A model generated the notes under the pieces. The model saw only the letters and a list, made by a program, of their open reading frames with translations, was not told the DNA's origin and made no database searches. From Torreya grandis (Eukaryota; Streptophyta; Pinopsida; Cupressales; Taxaceae), in assembly GCA_037957365.1 (NCBI GenBank), contig JARHVA010000021.1, positions 1,741,001 to 1,805,000 of the forward strand: a stretch of DNA of 64,000 nucleotides. Reading direction: 5' to 3'. Below are positions 1 through 11,345 of this stretch, one piece after another (position 1 is the stretch's first letter; every line of letters begins with the position of its first letter). The translations under genes and the position numbers were made by a program.

Positions 1-59
1 TTGGGGTAGGTTGTAGGATAGATTTAGGTAATATAATGGTTGAAAGTGTGTTTTGGTTA

Positions 60-235
60 GTTTTTTTACCATCGACAGTAACACATAGTGACCATCATTG
101 GTTAGACCTGACCATCAATGGTTAGACATGACCGTCAATGGTCGACCACGAAGTACTGAGAGCACTTGATCGTTGGTGGTCATAGTGATCGTCAGTGGTC
201 AAGTATTTGGGGAAGGGATGGTTTAGTAGAAGGAT
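60..235. repeat. Cluster of degenerate palindromic ~23-bp units
   Basis: Four to six imperfect units built on TGACCATCAATGGTTA and its variants follow one another, several close to the palindrome GACCATCGATGGTC. The same motif recurs at 13995-14095 and 14634-14690, inside the sequence assigned to the 5' LTR of the minus-strand Ty3 element. That makes this stretch a candidate piece of the matching 3' LTR, cut by the window edge. I could not align the flanking sequence convincingly to the 5' LTR, so the LTR assignment is weak, but the repeated units are plain. Confidence 0.5.
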
Positions 236-700
236 ATAGAAAAAGTGTTTGAAAGTGTTTTTAAAGGTTTTAGGTGAGTGAAAATGCCAAGTGTGGGTTA
301 AGATAGGTGATATATTGAGTGATGGATTGAGATGGTTTAGGGAAATTATCAAGTAAGAATGTTGTGTGGATATGGTTGTTGGGTAGAGTTAGGTGTTGGT
401 TTGATAGATTTAGGGAAGGTGTGTTAGAATGTTGTTTTGATACAAGAGTGAGATGGCAGTTTGATAGGTTAGGGTAAGTGTTTTTGATATAAGCGTCAAA
501 TATTGGTGTGATAGGTTAGGGTAGATGTTAAAATGTTTGTGGTTGGGGGTCACTTTTAACATAGGTTGATTTAGGTAGATAAATAAGTTGATGTAAGTAG
601 AATGAAAATGAGTAATGATAATGGAAAATTAAGTGTGTGTACTGACTTGATTTATTTGCAAGCACAAGACTAGATCCAGATGAGGGATCAGGTTTTGAGG
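236..700. other. No gene seen; possible LTR or spacer
   Basis: The stretch is T/G-rich on the plus strand and has a loose repeat around TTTGATAGGTTAGGGT (about 395, 457 and 507). A similar phrase occurs near 14790 in the 5' LTR of the minus-strand element. Antisense reading frames here are low-complexity and match nothing I recognise. Confidence 0.3.
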
Positions 701-739
701 ATTTTTGTGGAGATCCATGGAGGGATGACTCAAGATGAT

Positions 740-1700
740 TGGACACATATAGAGTAGGTCAGCTTATGAACCATGTGACATTATCAGCACTTGGCATGGG
801 ATATGATGATGATCATGGTCCTCATTGAGAGATGGGATCTGGTCATAAATACCTTCCTATGACTAATAAGAGAGATAACCATCTTGTTAGAGGATGTTCA
901 TAGGATTACATGGTTGCCTATTTAAGGGGAGCCTATTTATCATATTGAGAGTGAGGAGAGGGATGAGTAGATGGAGCTCTTGTATGGTAAGGATTAGGTC
1001 CATGCTAGGTGGTATTCAAGTGGTTTTGGTTATAGGCCATTGTACCAAAGGTCTCCAAATGAGAGGTGCCTAATGACTATGATGATGATGGCAGTGTCTT
1101 GTTTCACAGTGCTTGATTTGAGTAGTGGATGATTTCCTTATCTTTTTTTAGGTGTGTTGGTGGAAATGTTGCTAAGGAGGATGATGTTCAGGTGGGCACC
1201 ATTGTTGTTAGTTCAGATAAATAGGGAGCTCTAGGCATTTTGATCTCATAGATGATATGGGATCAGTGTGGGGTTTATACTCCATTTTTGGGTATACGAG
1301 CACATTCAGGTTCTTAGATCCTTGGGACTACCATGGGATGGCTATGCCTAGGCATATTATAGAGTGGGTTTCCTATGATAGAGGGGAGATTATGATTTGA
1401 TAGGTGCTCGAAGAGGTGCTAGAGACATTGACTAGTTTAGGGATGCATTGGAGGGTTTGGTTGTGGGTGATGTTGTCTAGAGGCCATATGTGGGCTTTCC
1501 TAAGTGGTCCCTCTATAGCTATCACACTTTGTCTTTGCAGAGATGGAGAAGGATTTATGGGAGGAGAGAGGGAGAGACTGAGCTTATTCTTTTTGATAGA
1601 GTGAGGAGACAATTTGGCCTAGTGCAGGAGATTCCAAGTCCATTTTTGAGGTACAGGAGGGGAGATGCTAAGTTTTTTTACCTGAGCCACAGCTAAAGGA
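740..1700 (+). pseudogene. Plant mobile domain-like (PMD) remnant, antisense to the Ty3 element
   Basis: Broken plus-strand frames read like the C-terminal part of a plant mobile domain. The clearest block, around 1570-1640, reads FDRVRRQFGLVQEIPSP, the family's usual signature near the end of the domain (a DRVxRQFGxxQxIP pattern). Further upstream, RPLYQRSPNERC near 1030 and a WDYHGMAMPRHI-type block near 1328 are in other frames, so stops and frameshifts are numerous. PMD proteins are known as host factors and as transposon cargo. In Tat-lineage Ty3 elements accessory frames antisense to gag-pol are known between pol and the 3' LTR, which matches this position and strand. The identification rests mainly on one block. 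Confidence 0.5.
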
Positions 1701-2340
1701 GTTGGTTTTAAATCATGAGGAGTTACCTATGAGAGCAAGGATAAATGATGCAAATTTTGTTAGTGGCTATTTAGGATAGTACTAGGCTTGATATACAATG
1801 GCCAAATTTGGATGGGATGATGGGGGTCAATAGGAAATGGATATGGATCCAATTGGGGTATAGGTTTAGGGTGGTGGTCATGATGGATAGGTAGGGGTAG
1901 CATTGGTAGCTACATAGGCATAGATTATAATGTTACAAGGATAGGTGGACACATTACAAGGCTAGATTATCACTTTGTAGGGTTAAGTTTCCACATTGAT
2001 GATTGAGAGAGATCAAGCGAGGACCTCACTTGGTTGGGTGGCCCAGTAGAGGGATACACTAAGACATAGGGTAGGAGTAGCGGTAGTGCTAATAGGAGGG
2101 CCACTTGGTATGATCGTTATGGCATGGTACTTGGCCATAATGGAGAATTTAAGGTATTCTGAGGCCATAGTGCTAACATAATGTCTAGAACAACTGAGAT
2201 GGGGAAAGTACATGGTTAGTTTAACAGGTGGACCAGTTGTGGTGACTTCAAGATAGTAGGCTGCATCAGTGAGTGGACATACAAGCATCCTAGGAAGATT
2301 GACACCAGATGGTAGTACAGGTATAGGAGTAGGGGGGGCT
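1701..2340 (+). pseudogene. Downstream tail of the PMD-like remnant
   Basis: The plus strand continues with stop-riddled sequence. Around 2005-2070 it can be read as a charged segment (RDQARTSLG, QQRDTLRHRV) of the coiled type that often follows a PMD. A 91-codon open frame on the opposite strand (2013-2288) has no recognisable domain and looks incidental. Confidence 0.3.
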
Positions 2341-3490
2341 AGTGGTAGTGGTGTTGTAGGGGCATGATATGATATGCTAGATAGATATGATGTATATGAT
2401 TTTGATACCGGCCTACGTGTTGATGATGTGAGATGTACATGCTTTGAGAGAAATATTTATACATTATTACATGTATTATTTATTTGATGACATGATGAAT
2501 ATGATGATGTTTTATGATGTTCATGATATATATATATATATATATATGATGTATGTTCATGGTCATGGTCATGGTTTACATGTTTTGATGTTTTATGCCT
2601 TGTGGACTCAATAACTTGAGGCATGTGATGATTATGGATGATGTTTTATTTTTTTCATGGATATGATGATGAATGATTTGATTATGGATGATTCAATCAT
2701 GGTTATTGATGTGGTTTATGATATTATATTATATGATTTTGATGGTAAATAGATAAGATGTTACTTATGATTTATAGATAGATATACAGTGTGGTTCATG
2801 GTGTTTTGATCATAGATATATGATGTGGTTCATAATGTGATGTTTATTATTGATATTTGTTGTTTATGATCATGGAGATGTTATGTGATTATGGCTAAGG
2901 ATGTAATGAAAACACATAAAGTAAGTTAGATAAGAAACTAAATGTAGGAAAAATAAATGAGAATCATGAAACATGTCCACATGAACCAATGATAAGAGGG
3001 TAAGGAAAAAAAATGATACATTTTCATTGGTAAGGACCTAATGAAACCAAAGTTGAATTGGCTTAAGGAACATAAGCCTTTTGAATGCTTCACATTATCA
3101 TGTTTTGGTGGATAAAAGGGGTGTTTTGATCACATTGTGTCAAGTAAGCTCATAATCCCTTGATTTGTAGATGGTATAAAGTGGGGTAGGTGATAGGTGA
3201 AAGGTAAATGAGTTGATAGGTAAGGTAACCTTATGTGGGTTAGTGTGCCCCTTCTATAGGTGACCTAAGAACCATAGTAAACAAGTCCATGTCTTATGTT
3301 AGGTGTAGATTGATTGATGCGGGAAATCTACTAATGTTAGATATGAAAGCTGATTGTAGATTTCTTGGGATAGCTTATTCTATTTATGATTTAGGGTCTT
3401 TTACTATTGTTTTTCATTTTGATAAGTTTGTGAAGATGATCAATGCTGGGAGCTTCAAATGATTGATTTTGACCCATTTGACTTAGCCAT
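2341..3490. other. Low-complexity, ATGATG-rich spacer; no gene seen
   Basis: About 2440-2900 is dominated by ATGATG and GATGTT runs with a (TA)n tract. From 2900 to 3490 the sequence is unique-looking but lacks any sustained reading frame. It lies between the end of pol of the minus-strand element and the antisense PMD remnant. Confidence 0.5.
2526..2547. repeat. (TA)11 microsatellite
   Basis: An uninterrupted run of alternating A and T. Confidence 0.95.
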
Positions 3491-3665
3491 CCATCAAGGG
3501 AGTGGTCTAGGTTTAGGTTTGTTTGTTTTGGTAGCTGTCCTTCAAGGGAGTAGTCTATCTTTTAAGCAATTTAGTTTTTTGGGCAGTTGTCCTTTAAGGG
3601 AGTAGTCTATCTTTTAAGCAATATAGTTTTTTGGGCAGTTGTCCTTCAAGGGAGTAGTTTTTAAT
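3491..3665. repeat. Tandem repeat, ~52-bp period, about 3.5 copies
   Basis: The phrase GTCCTTCAAGGGAGTAGTCT recurs with CAAGGG (or TAAGGG) at 3495, 3543, 3595 and 3647, giving spacings of 48, 52 and 52 bp. The two central units also share TTTTAAGCAAT and TTTTTTGGGCAGTT and are nearly identical. The outer units are degenerate. Confidence 0.85.
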
Positions 3666-4099
3666 ATTAGAAAATATGTGACCCAAGTGATATTTTGGTA
3701 TCCCAAATTGTTTTTATGCTATTTTTAGACATATACTTGTCTATTTAGGCTTAGAGGTTTACCTTTATGAGGGAAAAACTTTAGCACAAGAAGGTAATGA
3801 TAGGTGAAGGGAATGGTTTGAAGAACAATGACCATGGGATTTTGTCTAATTAGAGACAAAAAGTATCCATTAGAACCATGCTATGGATAGAGCTGGGGTA
3901 CCCATATTTAGGATTAGTCTATAACTATGACAATTTATCACATGGTTTTATGTTGTAATTGGTTATCCTCGAAGGGATAAGAGGAAGGTGTGAGGGTGAA
4001 AATATAGTAAATCAAGGGATGAGCTTAAGTGAGATAAGAAGGTGAATTTGATCCCTATTTAACAAAATAAAGGATACAGATGCAAAGCATTAAGAGGTT
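3666..4099. other. No gene seen; 3' untranslated part of the minus-strand Ty3 element
   Basis: No domain is visible on either strand between the tandem repeat and the last recognisable integrase C-terminal codons near 4100. By position it would be the post-pol region of the minus-strand element. Confidence 0.4.
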
Positions 4100-5444
4100 C
4101 AGGTTATGGTTTTTATTTAAGAGAGGAAAAATGGTAAGCTCCTGATCCATAATTATGGGTTATGATGTAGGGTCCAAGATAATTGAAAGTAAACTTGCCT
4201 CTTTTGCTTTTTTCCATATTGGTTACATGTTGTTTTTCCTTTAGGATGAGGTCTTCAATATTGAATTCTCATTCTTTCAGGTATTTGTTATAGGTGTGTT
4301 TGATTCATTCTTGATAGACACAAAGATGGTTAAGCGCTACAAGGCGATGCTCGTCAAGTAGCTCAAGTCAGGCTAGATGTTCTTGATGATAGTTACTCTT
4401 ATAAATTATGTCTTGTAAGGATATATGAAGAGAGGGAATCTATAATTTGAGAGGCAAAATTGCCTCTGCTCTAAAAACTAGAGAGAAAGGGGTAACATCT
4501 GTAGAGGTTTGAATGCTAGTGAGATATGCCCATAAAATGAAAGGGATATACAAGTGCCAATCCTGACCTAAAGCACTGACTACTTTGATTAAATTTATAT
4601 TAATGATTTTGTTAGAGGCTTCTACTTTTCTATTTGCTTATGGATGGTAAGGCGATAAAAATCTTAATTTAATGCCAAATACATCTTAGAGACCTTGGAC
4701 TTGATTGTTTTTGAAAGATTTGCCATTATCAATGATGATCTTATGGGGAACACCAAAATGATAGATGATATGATGGTTGATGAAGTCAACAATCTTTTCA
4801 GCTTTGGTTGAGATGAGAGGGATAAATTCCACCCACTTGGTGAAATACTTGATGGTGATAATGATGGATTGGTGGAATTATGAATAATGAGGATTGATTT
4901 CCCCAATGACATCGAGCCCCCATTATGAGAAGGGCCAATAGTATTTGGATACTTGAAGGCCATATGTAGGTGTGTGATGTAAATTGACATATTATTAACA
5001 TTTGACACACTTCTTTACATAATCACAATAGTCCTCATTAAAGGTAGGCCAATAGTATCCAAGGTGAAGGATACATTTAGCGATAGCTAAACCACTAAAG
5101 TGTCCCCCATATATTCTATCATGTATTTCTTTGATAGCATGGGAAGTTTCATGATTGTGAAGGCAATGAAAAAGGAGACCATCGAAGCCATGCTTATAAA
5201 GTATTCTCCCTAGTATGGTATAATGAGAGTTACTTTGAAGAAAATCTCTTTGGGTATTCCTAGAGAGATTAGGAAGAACAATGCCAAGGTTGAGGTAGTT
5301 GAAGGTTTGTTCGTACCATATGTAAGATGGAGATGCTTTCAAAAATGGAAGGAAGGTCAAAATGGATGTAAGATGGGGTGATAAAATGATGGATGGTAAC
5401 AAAGAGTTTAGATTTGGAAGGTTGAGATGGGATTTGGGAAGCAA
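4100..5444 (-). pseudogene. Ty3 integrase remnant (zinc-binding, core and C-terminal part)
   Basis: The N-terminal zinc-binding part is intact in one frame at 5444-4995. Two His occur in the HDRIYGGHFSG block and two Cys in CVKC near the end, the HHCC pattern. The core continues in other frames: WGLDVIGEI-like sequence with the first acidic residue near 4910, IIIDNGKSF with the second near 4735, and YHPQ-type sequence near 4640. Near 4330-4180 come EFNIEDLILK-like and YLGPYII-like segments typical of the integrase tail. The Glu of the D-D-E triad was not located with confidence. Several frameshifts separate these pieces, so it cannot be active. Confidence 0.85.
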
Positions 5445-5568
5445 GGAAAGCCATTGTATCTGTGAACTTGTTAGTAGATCATGGAATAATCTGGATAAGG
5501 CAAGGATAAAATGATGCTAAGATTAAATATAATAGGTGTTTATAACTTTGCAAGACATCATTCTTACA

Positions 5569-5829
5569 TTAGTAGGATTTGTTGACTTGGTTGAACACAA
5601 GTTGGGAATTTCCAAAGACACTGATTATCTTAACTCCCAAGGCTAGAGCAATTTTGAGACCTATGACTAGGGCTCTGTACTCACCCACATTGTTGGTGCA
5701 TTCAAATTCAAGAATATGTTCAACATCAAGGGGAATGAGAATAACTCTGGCACCCCCACCACATTGGCATTTGGATCCATCGAAGAACATTTTCATTTGG
5801 TAGGTGAGATCCTCCTGAGAAAGAGTCAT
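5569..5829 (-). pseudogene. Second RNase H domain (plant/archaeal type)
   Basis: The frame reads FFDGSKCQCGGGARVILI, then ECTNNVGEYRALVIGLKIAL, then VFGNSQLVFNQV. These are the three catalytic blocks of the RNase H type carried in addition to the usual one by Tat-lineage elements. The first Asp (FDGS) and the Glu (GEYRAL) are present. The third block has Asn (FGNSQL) where Asp is usual, a change likely to abolish activity. The frame stops shortly after, before the domain's normal end. Confidence 0.85.
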
Positions 5830-5849
5830 AATAGACTCATCAAGAAATA

Positions 5850-6480
5850 TAAGAGAGAGCAGTTCGTTATCTGATAAATGAGTTTTAGCTAGTTGATGGG
5901 CAATGACTTGCCCTTTAATTAACTTCTATTGAAGGAACTCGAGATCAAAATCAACTAGGATCATGAGCCCCTTAGCCATACACTAGTTTTAGTATGGTTT
6001 AGAGTGTATGTACTTGAGTGGGTCAGTGTTAGTGATGACATACATTTTGTGAATACGAAGGTAATGATGAAGTTTGGAAACCACAAAGACTGAGGTGAGG
6101 CAAATTTTATTGTGATAGGTGTACTAAGTCTCATACTCTATAAGTGTTATACTTATGTCGTAGATAGTTTGCTCTTTGTTTTGTTCATCACGATGAGTGA
6201 GCATTGCCCCTTGGGAATGGTCAGCGAAAGAGATGTAAATATAAAAGGGTTGATCCTCTTTAGGAAGGATCAAAATAGGTGGAGAAATAAAGTATTATTT
6301 GAGTGAATAAAAGGCTTATTGACAGTCTTTAGTCCACTTAAAATATGTGTCTTTCTTAAGGAGATGGTGAAAAGGTTGACATCTATCTAATAATTAAGAG
6401 ATGAAGCGAGAGATGGATTGGAGCTTCCCTTAAAGGATATAGAGTTTCTTAAGGTAAGTTAGAGGAGGCATCTCCGAAAT
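5850..6480 (-). pseudogene. Ty3 RNase H (RT-associated) remnant
   Basis: Minus-strand frames with stops read FKWTKDCQ near 6335, PFYIYISFADHSQGAML near 6225, EYET, and KLHHYLRIHKMYVITNTDPL near 6050. These are the usual landmarks of the RNase H that follows a Ty3 reverse transcriptase. The domain lies directly between the RT remnant and the second RNase H. Confidence 0.8.
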
Positions 6481-7398
6481 TGCTCTAACTTTGGTAGGGT
6501 CTACTTCGATTCCTTGAAAGGAGACAATAAAGCCAAGAAGCTTTCCATAAAGGACCCCAAAAATACATTTCTTGGGGTTAAGTCAAACATGGAAATGGAT
6601 AAGGCATTTGAAGATGATGGTGAGAATGGCTAGGTAATCTTTGTGATGTTTATAATTCCTAAGGAGATCATCTACACAGTCCTCTACAATTTTATGGATG
6701 AGATAGTGGAAGATGTAGGTCATCGCAAGTTGGTAAGTTGCTCCAACATTCTTTAAACCAAATGGCATGACTCAGTAGCCAAAGGTTCCCCATGGGGTGA
6801 TGAAAGAAGTTTTATATTGATCCTTGAGAGAAATTAAGATCTGATTATATATCGAAAAACCATTCGTGAGAGATAACATCTCGTAGCCAGCTATAAGATC
6901 AAAAACTTGGTCGATGCTAAGCAAAGGGAAGTCAACCTTTGAGAAAGCAAGGTTGAGGTCATAAAAGTCGATACAGAGGTGAAGTCCCCCTATGGGATTG
7001 GTAATGAGAATAATGTTAAAAACCCATTAAGGATAATTGATGGGTTGGATGAAGTTGGTAAACAAGAGGTGTTGAAACTCCTCTTTGACTAGAAGGGCGA
7101 TGGGAGGGGGTATCCTACAAAGCTTAGGCCGAATTGGATTAGCATCAGGATGGGTGATAATGTTGTGAAGGGACATAGAAGGGTCAATTTTGGGCATATC
7201 ATGATAGGACCAAGCAAATGCTATGATAAGGTCATGAAGGAAAGAAGGGTAATATTTTTGCTTCATGGAATCTAAAGATTGACTAATCTTTACAATGCGA
7301 GGGTTATCTTGAGTACCTAAGTTGACATCAATAGTCAATTTGTTTAACATGGCTCGGTTATCAGGAAGAATGGATTTATGGATAGTAGAATCCGCCAT
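6481..7398 (-). pseudogene. Ty3 reverse transcriptase remnant
   Basis: The intact upstream part (7398-7027) contains IAFAWSYHDMPKIDPSM and VKEEFQHLLFTNFIQPINYP, the lead-in to a plant Ty3 RT. Further on, MPFGLKNVGATYQLAM (6768-6720) and the catalytic block near 6670 are clear. The latter reads VEDCVDDLL, so the usual Tyr before VDD is Cys while both Asp remain. Between 7027 and 6768 the frame is interrupted. Confidence 0.92.
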
Positions 7399-8235
7399 AT
7401 TGAGGTAGGTGAGAATAGAGTCATTGTCCTGATGTTGGATGGTGTTGATGGTAGGAGAATCATTTTATACCATTTTAGGATGGATGAGAGGAAGGGTTTT
7501 AGTTTGGTTGTCCTTTTGATAAGTTATGGGGCCTAAACCAACAATATTGATAAAAAAAGTTAGAAAGAATGATATCAAAATCCTCGTAATTAAAAGAAGA
7601 TGGGGTTGGTGAGGATGGTATATCTTCATCGATGGTGGCGATGGGTTTAATTGAGGTGGGTTATTCTGGTGATACAAACCCAAGGCCAAATAACTTATGA
7701 GGTCTTTAGGTTTTCATGGAAGGTAACTCATGAGGTCCATGTTCATAATGGCCTAGGCCAAATACCTTCTACGAACACCTATGAAGGTATAATTTGGCAA
7801 ATGCCATTTTGCCAAGATAGGAGAAGTTAGAGGTAAATGGTCAGATGATAGAGGTAATGGTGGAAGCAAGAAGTGGATGATCAAGTCCCCCATAGATTAA
7901 GTTGGTTTGATGGTTGGGAGGCATAAAAGGGATGATGGTTCTGATGTTGGGGTCATAACTAGGATCATGGGTGAGGTTCCCATACTTATGAGGAGTAGGG
8001 AAAACATCTAAGGATAAAATATGATACTCCCCCAATGAGAGACGTTGGAACATGGGTTCTAGGGGGCTTCTACGGGGATTTGAGTAAAAGGGATAGATGA
8101 GCTAGTTAAAGCTTCATCAATGGTAGGGGTGGAGGTGTTGTTGGTTTTGGTTGATGATTTGGTGTTATTGGTTGGCGGTGAGATGGATAAAGGAGGAAGA
8201 AAAACATCATTGGGTCAATATGTCATGTTGCATGA
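7399..8235 (-). pseudogene. Protease-to-RT linker region, unrecognised
   Basis: Two short minus-strand open frames (7689-7465 and 8053-7841) are Pro/His-rich. They lie where Tat-lineage elements have a poorly conserved linker between protease and RT. No domain is recognised. Confidence 0.4.
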
Positions 8236-8620
8236 GGCAAAAGGACTAGGGTCAGCTCTTATGGTAATAACTTGACCTTCGTGTTCAAATTTGACACATT
8301 AGTGTAAGGTAGATGAGACACAACTCATGGTACAGATCCAAGGGCATCCAAGGAGGATGTTTATTATAACTCAACCTCTAAAATGTAAAAGAGTTCTAGA
8401 ATTGTGCAAGGTTCCAAGTGAATGTGGAAGATGATTATCCCCAGGGTAGTGGCCATATTATCATAGAAAGAGCAGAGGATTGTTGTAGTTTCTGACATGA
8501 TATTATTAGGCAATTAAAGTTGGTCATAGGCATGAGAGGATATAATATTAATACTAGCTACTCCATCAGTCATCACCCTTTTGATTTAGGTTTGATTGAT
8601 GTATGTAGTGATGAAGAGGG
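8236..8620 (-). pseudogene. Ty3 aspartic protease remnant
   Basis: Around 8575-8520 the minus strand reads TDGVASINIISSHAYDQL, matching the plant Ty3 protease block D(S/G)G(A/S)S(V/I)N(I/V)-L/I. Here DGVAS stands for the usual DxGAS. Downstream text to about 8250 follows the family (EPCTILELFYI, HPPWMPL) but with stops. It sits between gag and RT as expected. Confidence 0.75.
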
Positions 8621-9014
8621 GAGGATTGGGATCTTCAGAATGAACAAAAGGTATTTCCAAATCCTAGAAGGTGATGAAGGTAGAAAGTTGAAGCGCTTGA
8701 ACAAAGGATGAAAGAGGTTAAGGATATTTTGGTTGAACTTTTATTGATTGCAAAGCCTCTATCAATGTTTGGTAGTGATGGGACAAGGTGTTGATTAGTT
8801 CATAAATGTTCATCTTCACCAATGTCTGGTGAAGTTGTTTTAGAACGACTCGTTGGATGGATTCAGAAGGGTTGGAAGAAGAGGCACCCAAAATGGATAT
8901 TTTGGGTTTTGGAGAAGGTGAAGGTAAAGGTGAAGGTGCTTGGGTTTGGTTATAAGGTTGAGGGGTAGAAGGGTATGTATATGGTATGGAAACTTTTGAT
9001 TTTCCCTTATCTTT
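8621..9014 (-). other. Spacer between gag repeat module and protease
   Basis: Low-complexity, Pro/Ser-coding on the minus strand. No domain seen. Confidence 0.4.
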
Positions 9015-9410
9015 TTATTGGTCCTTAGATCGGGTAACCATATGGATAGTGTGGATTAAGGGAGATGTTGGGCTAGATGGTTGCTTCAGTTCCTCCTCAC
9101 TTTCAAATGAGAGTAGAGAAATAGGTAAATGTTGGATGGGTTGAGTTTGTGGTTGGGTTGGTAATGGGCTCAAGGGAGGTTGATCTGATAACAAATCATC
9201 CTCATCCCATAAGCTACAGATAAGTGTTTGGAGGGATTTACAGTTCTCTGTGTCATTTCTAGGAGTCCTATGGTATGAACATATCAAATTATCATTGAAC
9301 CATGATGGTTTAAGATGTGAGGGGTTGAAAGGTTTGATGGGCAGTAAGGTTAAGGAAGAGGTTTGCAACAACCTTTGTAGAATGGTTGAATAAGATTCAA
9401 TCAAAGGCAT
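9015..9410 (-). pseudogene. Gag C-terminal module with zinc-knuckle remnant, copy B
   Basis: A 131-codon open frame starts with SYSTILQRLLQTSSLT and contains CSYHRTPRNDTENCKSL. This is the plant Ty3 gag knuckle of pattern C-x2-H-x4-H-x4-C with the second His replaced by Asn. It is followed by a Ser/Pro-rich acidic tail. The same kind of module, with the same lead-in and spacing, occurs at 10889-11245, so gag carries two knuckle modules. Confidence 0.8.
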
Positions 9411-10860
9411 TTATGGTGTTGGATTTTTGGTTTTAGGAGTGGGAGCCTTCTTAAGAGTAGGATTCACCATAGAAGTTGTAGGTGGTAGAATGATTTTGTT
9501 GGGTGGTTTTGGTTGGGATTGTTTATTTATGGTTAGTTTGGAGGTGGAAGATTTAGAGGTGGATGATGAAGGTTTGGTGATAGGTGATAAGGTAAAGGTG
9601 GATAGGTTAGTTAAGAATGATGGAGAGTTTGATGATTTGGTAGAGGTAGGTGTAGGTAGAGCAAAAGGAGAAGGTTTACTAGATGAGGAATAGGTAGTTA
9701 TGGGAGGGTTCATCTTCTTGGTAGAAGGATGAACTCATTAGATGGTAAAAGGATGGGTTCCTAAGATAGAAGGTAAATTTGAAGGAGGTGGTATGACTCA
9801 AGTTTGAGGTGGGAGTTTGGTTGGTTCCACCTTCCTAGTTGGTTTGGTTGGGGTTTTCTTTGGTGGACTATATGGGGTTAAGTCCAACTTCAAATATGGG
9901 TGAGCAAGGCTAGGTGTATGGAGTATTCCTATATTCTTGATTGGTTTGGTTAGACAGGCATAAGGTGATTTGAAAATTTTAGGTAGAGGTGGTTTGGATG
10001 GTTCTCTTATGGTTTTGGAAGATGGTATTGAGTTAATGATATGTTTAATGGTGGATGCAAGTGAAGTTGAAGGTTTAGATTTGTTTTGGTAAGGGAGGCC
10101 AAGACGATGCCAAAAAAAGGATCTATCTAAGTTGGGTTGAGAAGTGAACTCTAGATTTTGGACTAATCTAGAAAAGGGCTTGTAAATGGGTTTAATTCCT
10201 TGGTCATTGGATTCAAAGATTAAGCCCATAGGTAGAGGTGAGGGAATGGTTTATTCACCTATGTTCTTGATGAAATATTCCAAGGTTTGGGAAGATGTTT
10301 CCTCCATATAAGGTGTAGGTAAGATGATCTCTTCTTTTGGGATGGTTCCCAAAGAAAGAATGGGTGGTTTTAGGTTAGGTGAGGAAGGTGTGATGGCCTC
10401 AGGTGAAGGGATGGAGATGGTTGTTTCCTTGGTTTGGGTGTCCAAAATAATGGAAGGTAATTCAACCATTTCAATAAATGGAGTGGGTGAAGAGTTGGTT
10501 GAAGCAATGGTTGCCTCCTTTGGTATTTATATCAAAGGAGATGTGGATAAGTCCATGGTCTCATCAAGTAAAGAAAGAGGGGTGGTTGCTTCCTCTATTT
10601 GGATGTCCAAAGGAATAGGTGTGAATCCATCACTTCAATGAGTGTAATAGAGGAAGATGTAGTTGAGGTAATAGTCTCCTCAATGATAGGTTCACTAATA
10701 ATGACATTAACCGTATGGACCTCACGAGTGTGAGATGATTCCGGTTTATTATCATAGTTGGTAGAAGGAGCATGGTTGGGAAAAGGTTTACGAAAGATGT
10801 TAAGGGACTGATTTGGAGGTGTATTGAGATTATCAAAGATAAGTTCTCCCTTATCAATCA
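9411..10860 (-). repeat. Pro/Ser/Thr/Lys-rich low-complexity coding region between the two gag modules
   Basis: Minus-strand frames 9713-9411, 10229-9798, 10469-10251 and 10861-10595 encode mostly P, S, T, K, N and I with many PSSP and PTKP runs. The plus strand is correspondingly rich in GGTGAAGG and GGTTTGG. One segment, near 10140-10060, reads WHRLGLPYQNKSKPSTS. No fold is expected. It looks like an expanded simple-sequence linker that separates the two zinc-knuckle modules. Confidence 0.65.
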
Positions 10861-10888
10861 TGTTTTGGATAATATTTTTATATGTATT

Positions 10889-11245
10889 TCACCTACTAAC
10901 ATCATGTCCAATGACGTGATGGAAAGCACAAATATCGCTCTCATTGTACCAACCAAGTGTAAGGAGAGAAACATCAAATTTTTGGGGAGGTTTTATTAGA
11001 GGAATTTGTATGATGTTTGCTTTGAGTAATTTTTCCAAAACATAAGCATAAGACTCCCCTATTAGAGTATATTGTTTTGGGGTGACTCGATTTTGGTTGG
11101 TTGGAAGAGTTAGAGGAATTGGTTGGGTTGGGTTAGTTGACAGTTGGTGGTGGAATGGTTTTAAGGACAACTGAATTAGTAGAGGCCTTTGGTTTAGTAT
11201 TGGGATGGTTGGATTAATTGGTGGGTTTGGTTGAGGAAGGGACAT
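10889..11245 (-). pseudogene. Gag C-terminal module with zinc-knuckle remnant, copy A
   Basis: The frame contains YTLIGESYAYVLEKLLKANI, then WYNESDICAFHHVIGHDVSR, then stops. This matches the plant gag zinc-knuckle region (lead-in helix, a W-Y-N block, then C-x2-H-x4-H-x4-C). The final Cys position is exactly the stop codon TGA at 10889-10891, one base away from TGT/TGC. Copy B keeps this Cys but has lost the second His. Confidence 0.82.
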
Positions 11246-11345
11246 TGGATTTAAAGTTAGAATTTTTGTTCCACAGTTTTAATTTTCCCTCATCAATGGC
11301 TCTGATTTCTAATTTTTGTGCCATGGTAAAAGCCTCATCAAAAGT

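Noticed and set aside
9427..9693. Plus-strand Gly/Val/Glu-rich frame
   Set aside because: Complement of the Pro/Ser/Thr-rich gag linker; composition explains its length.
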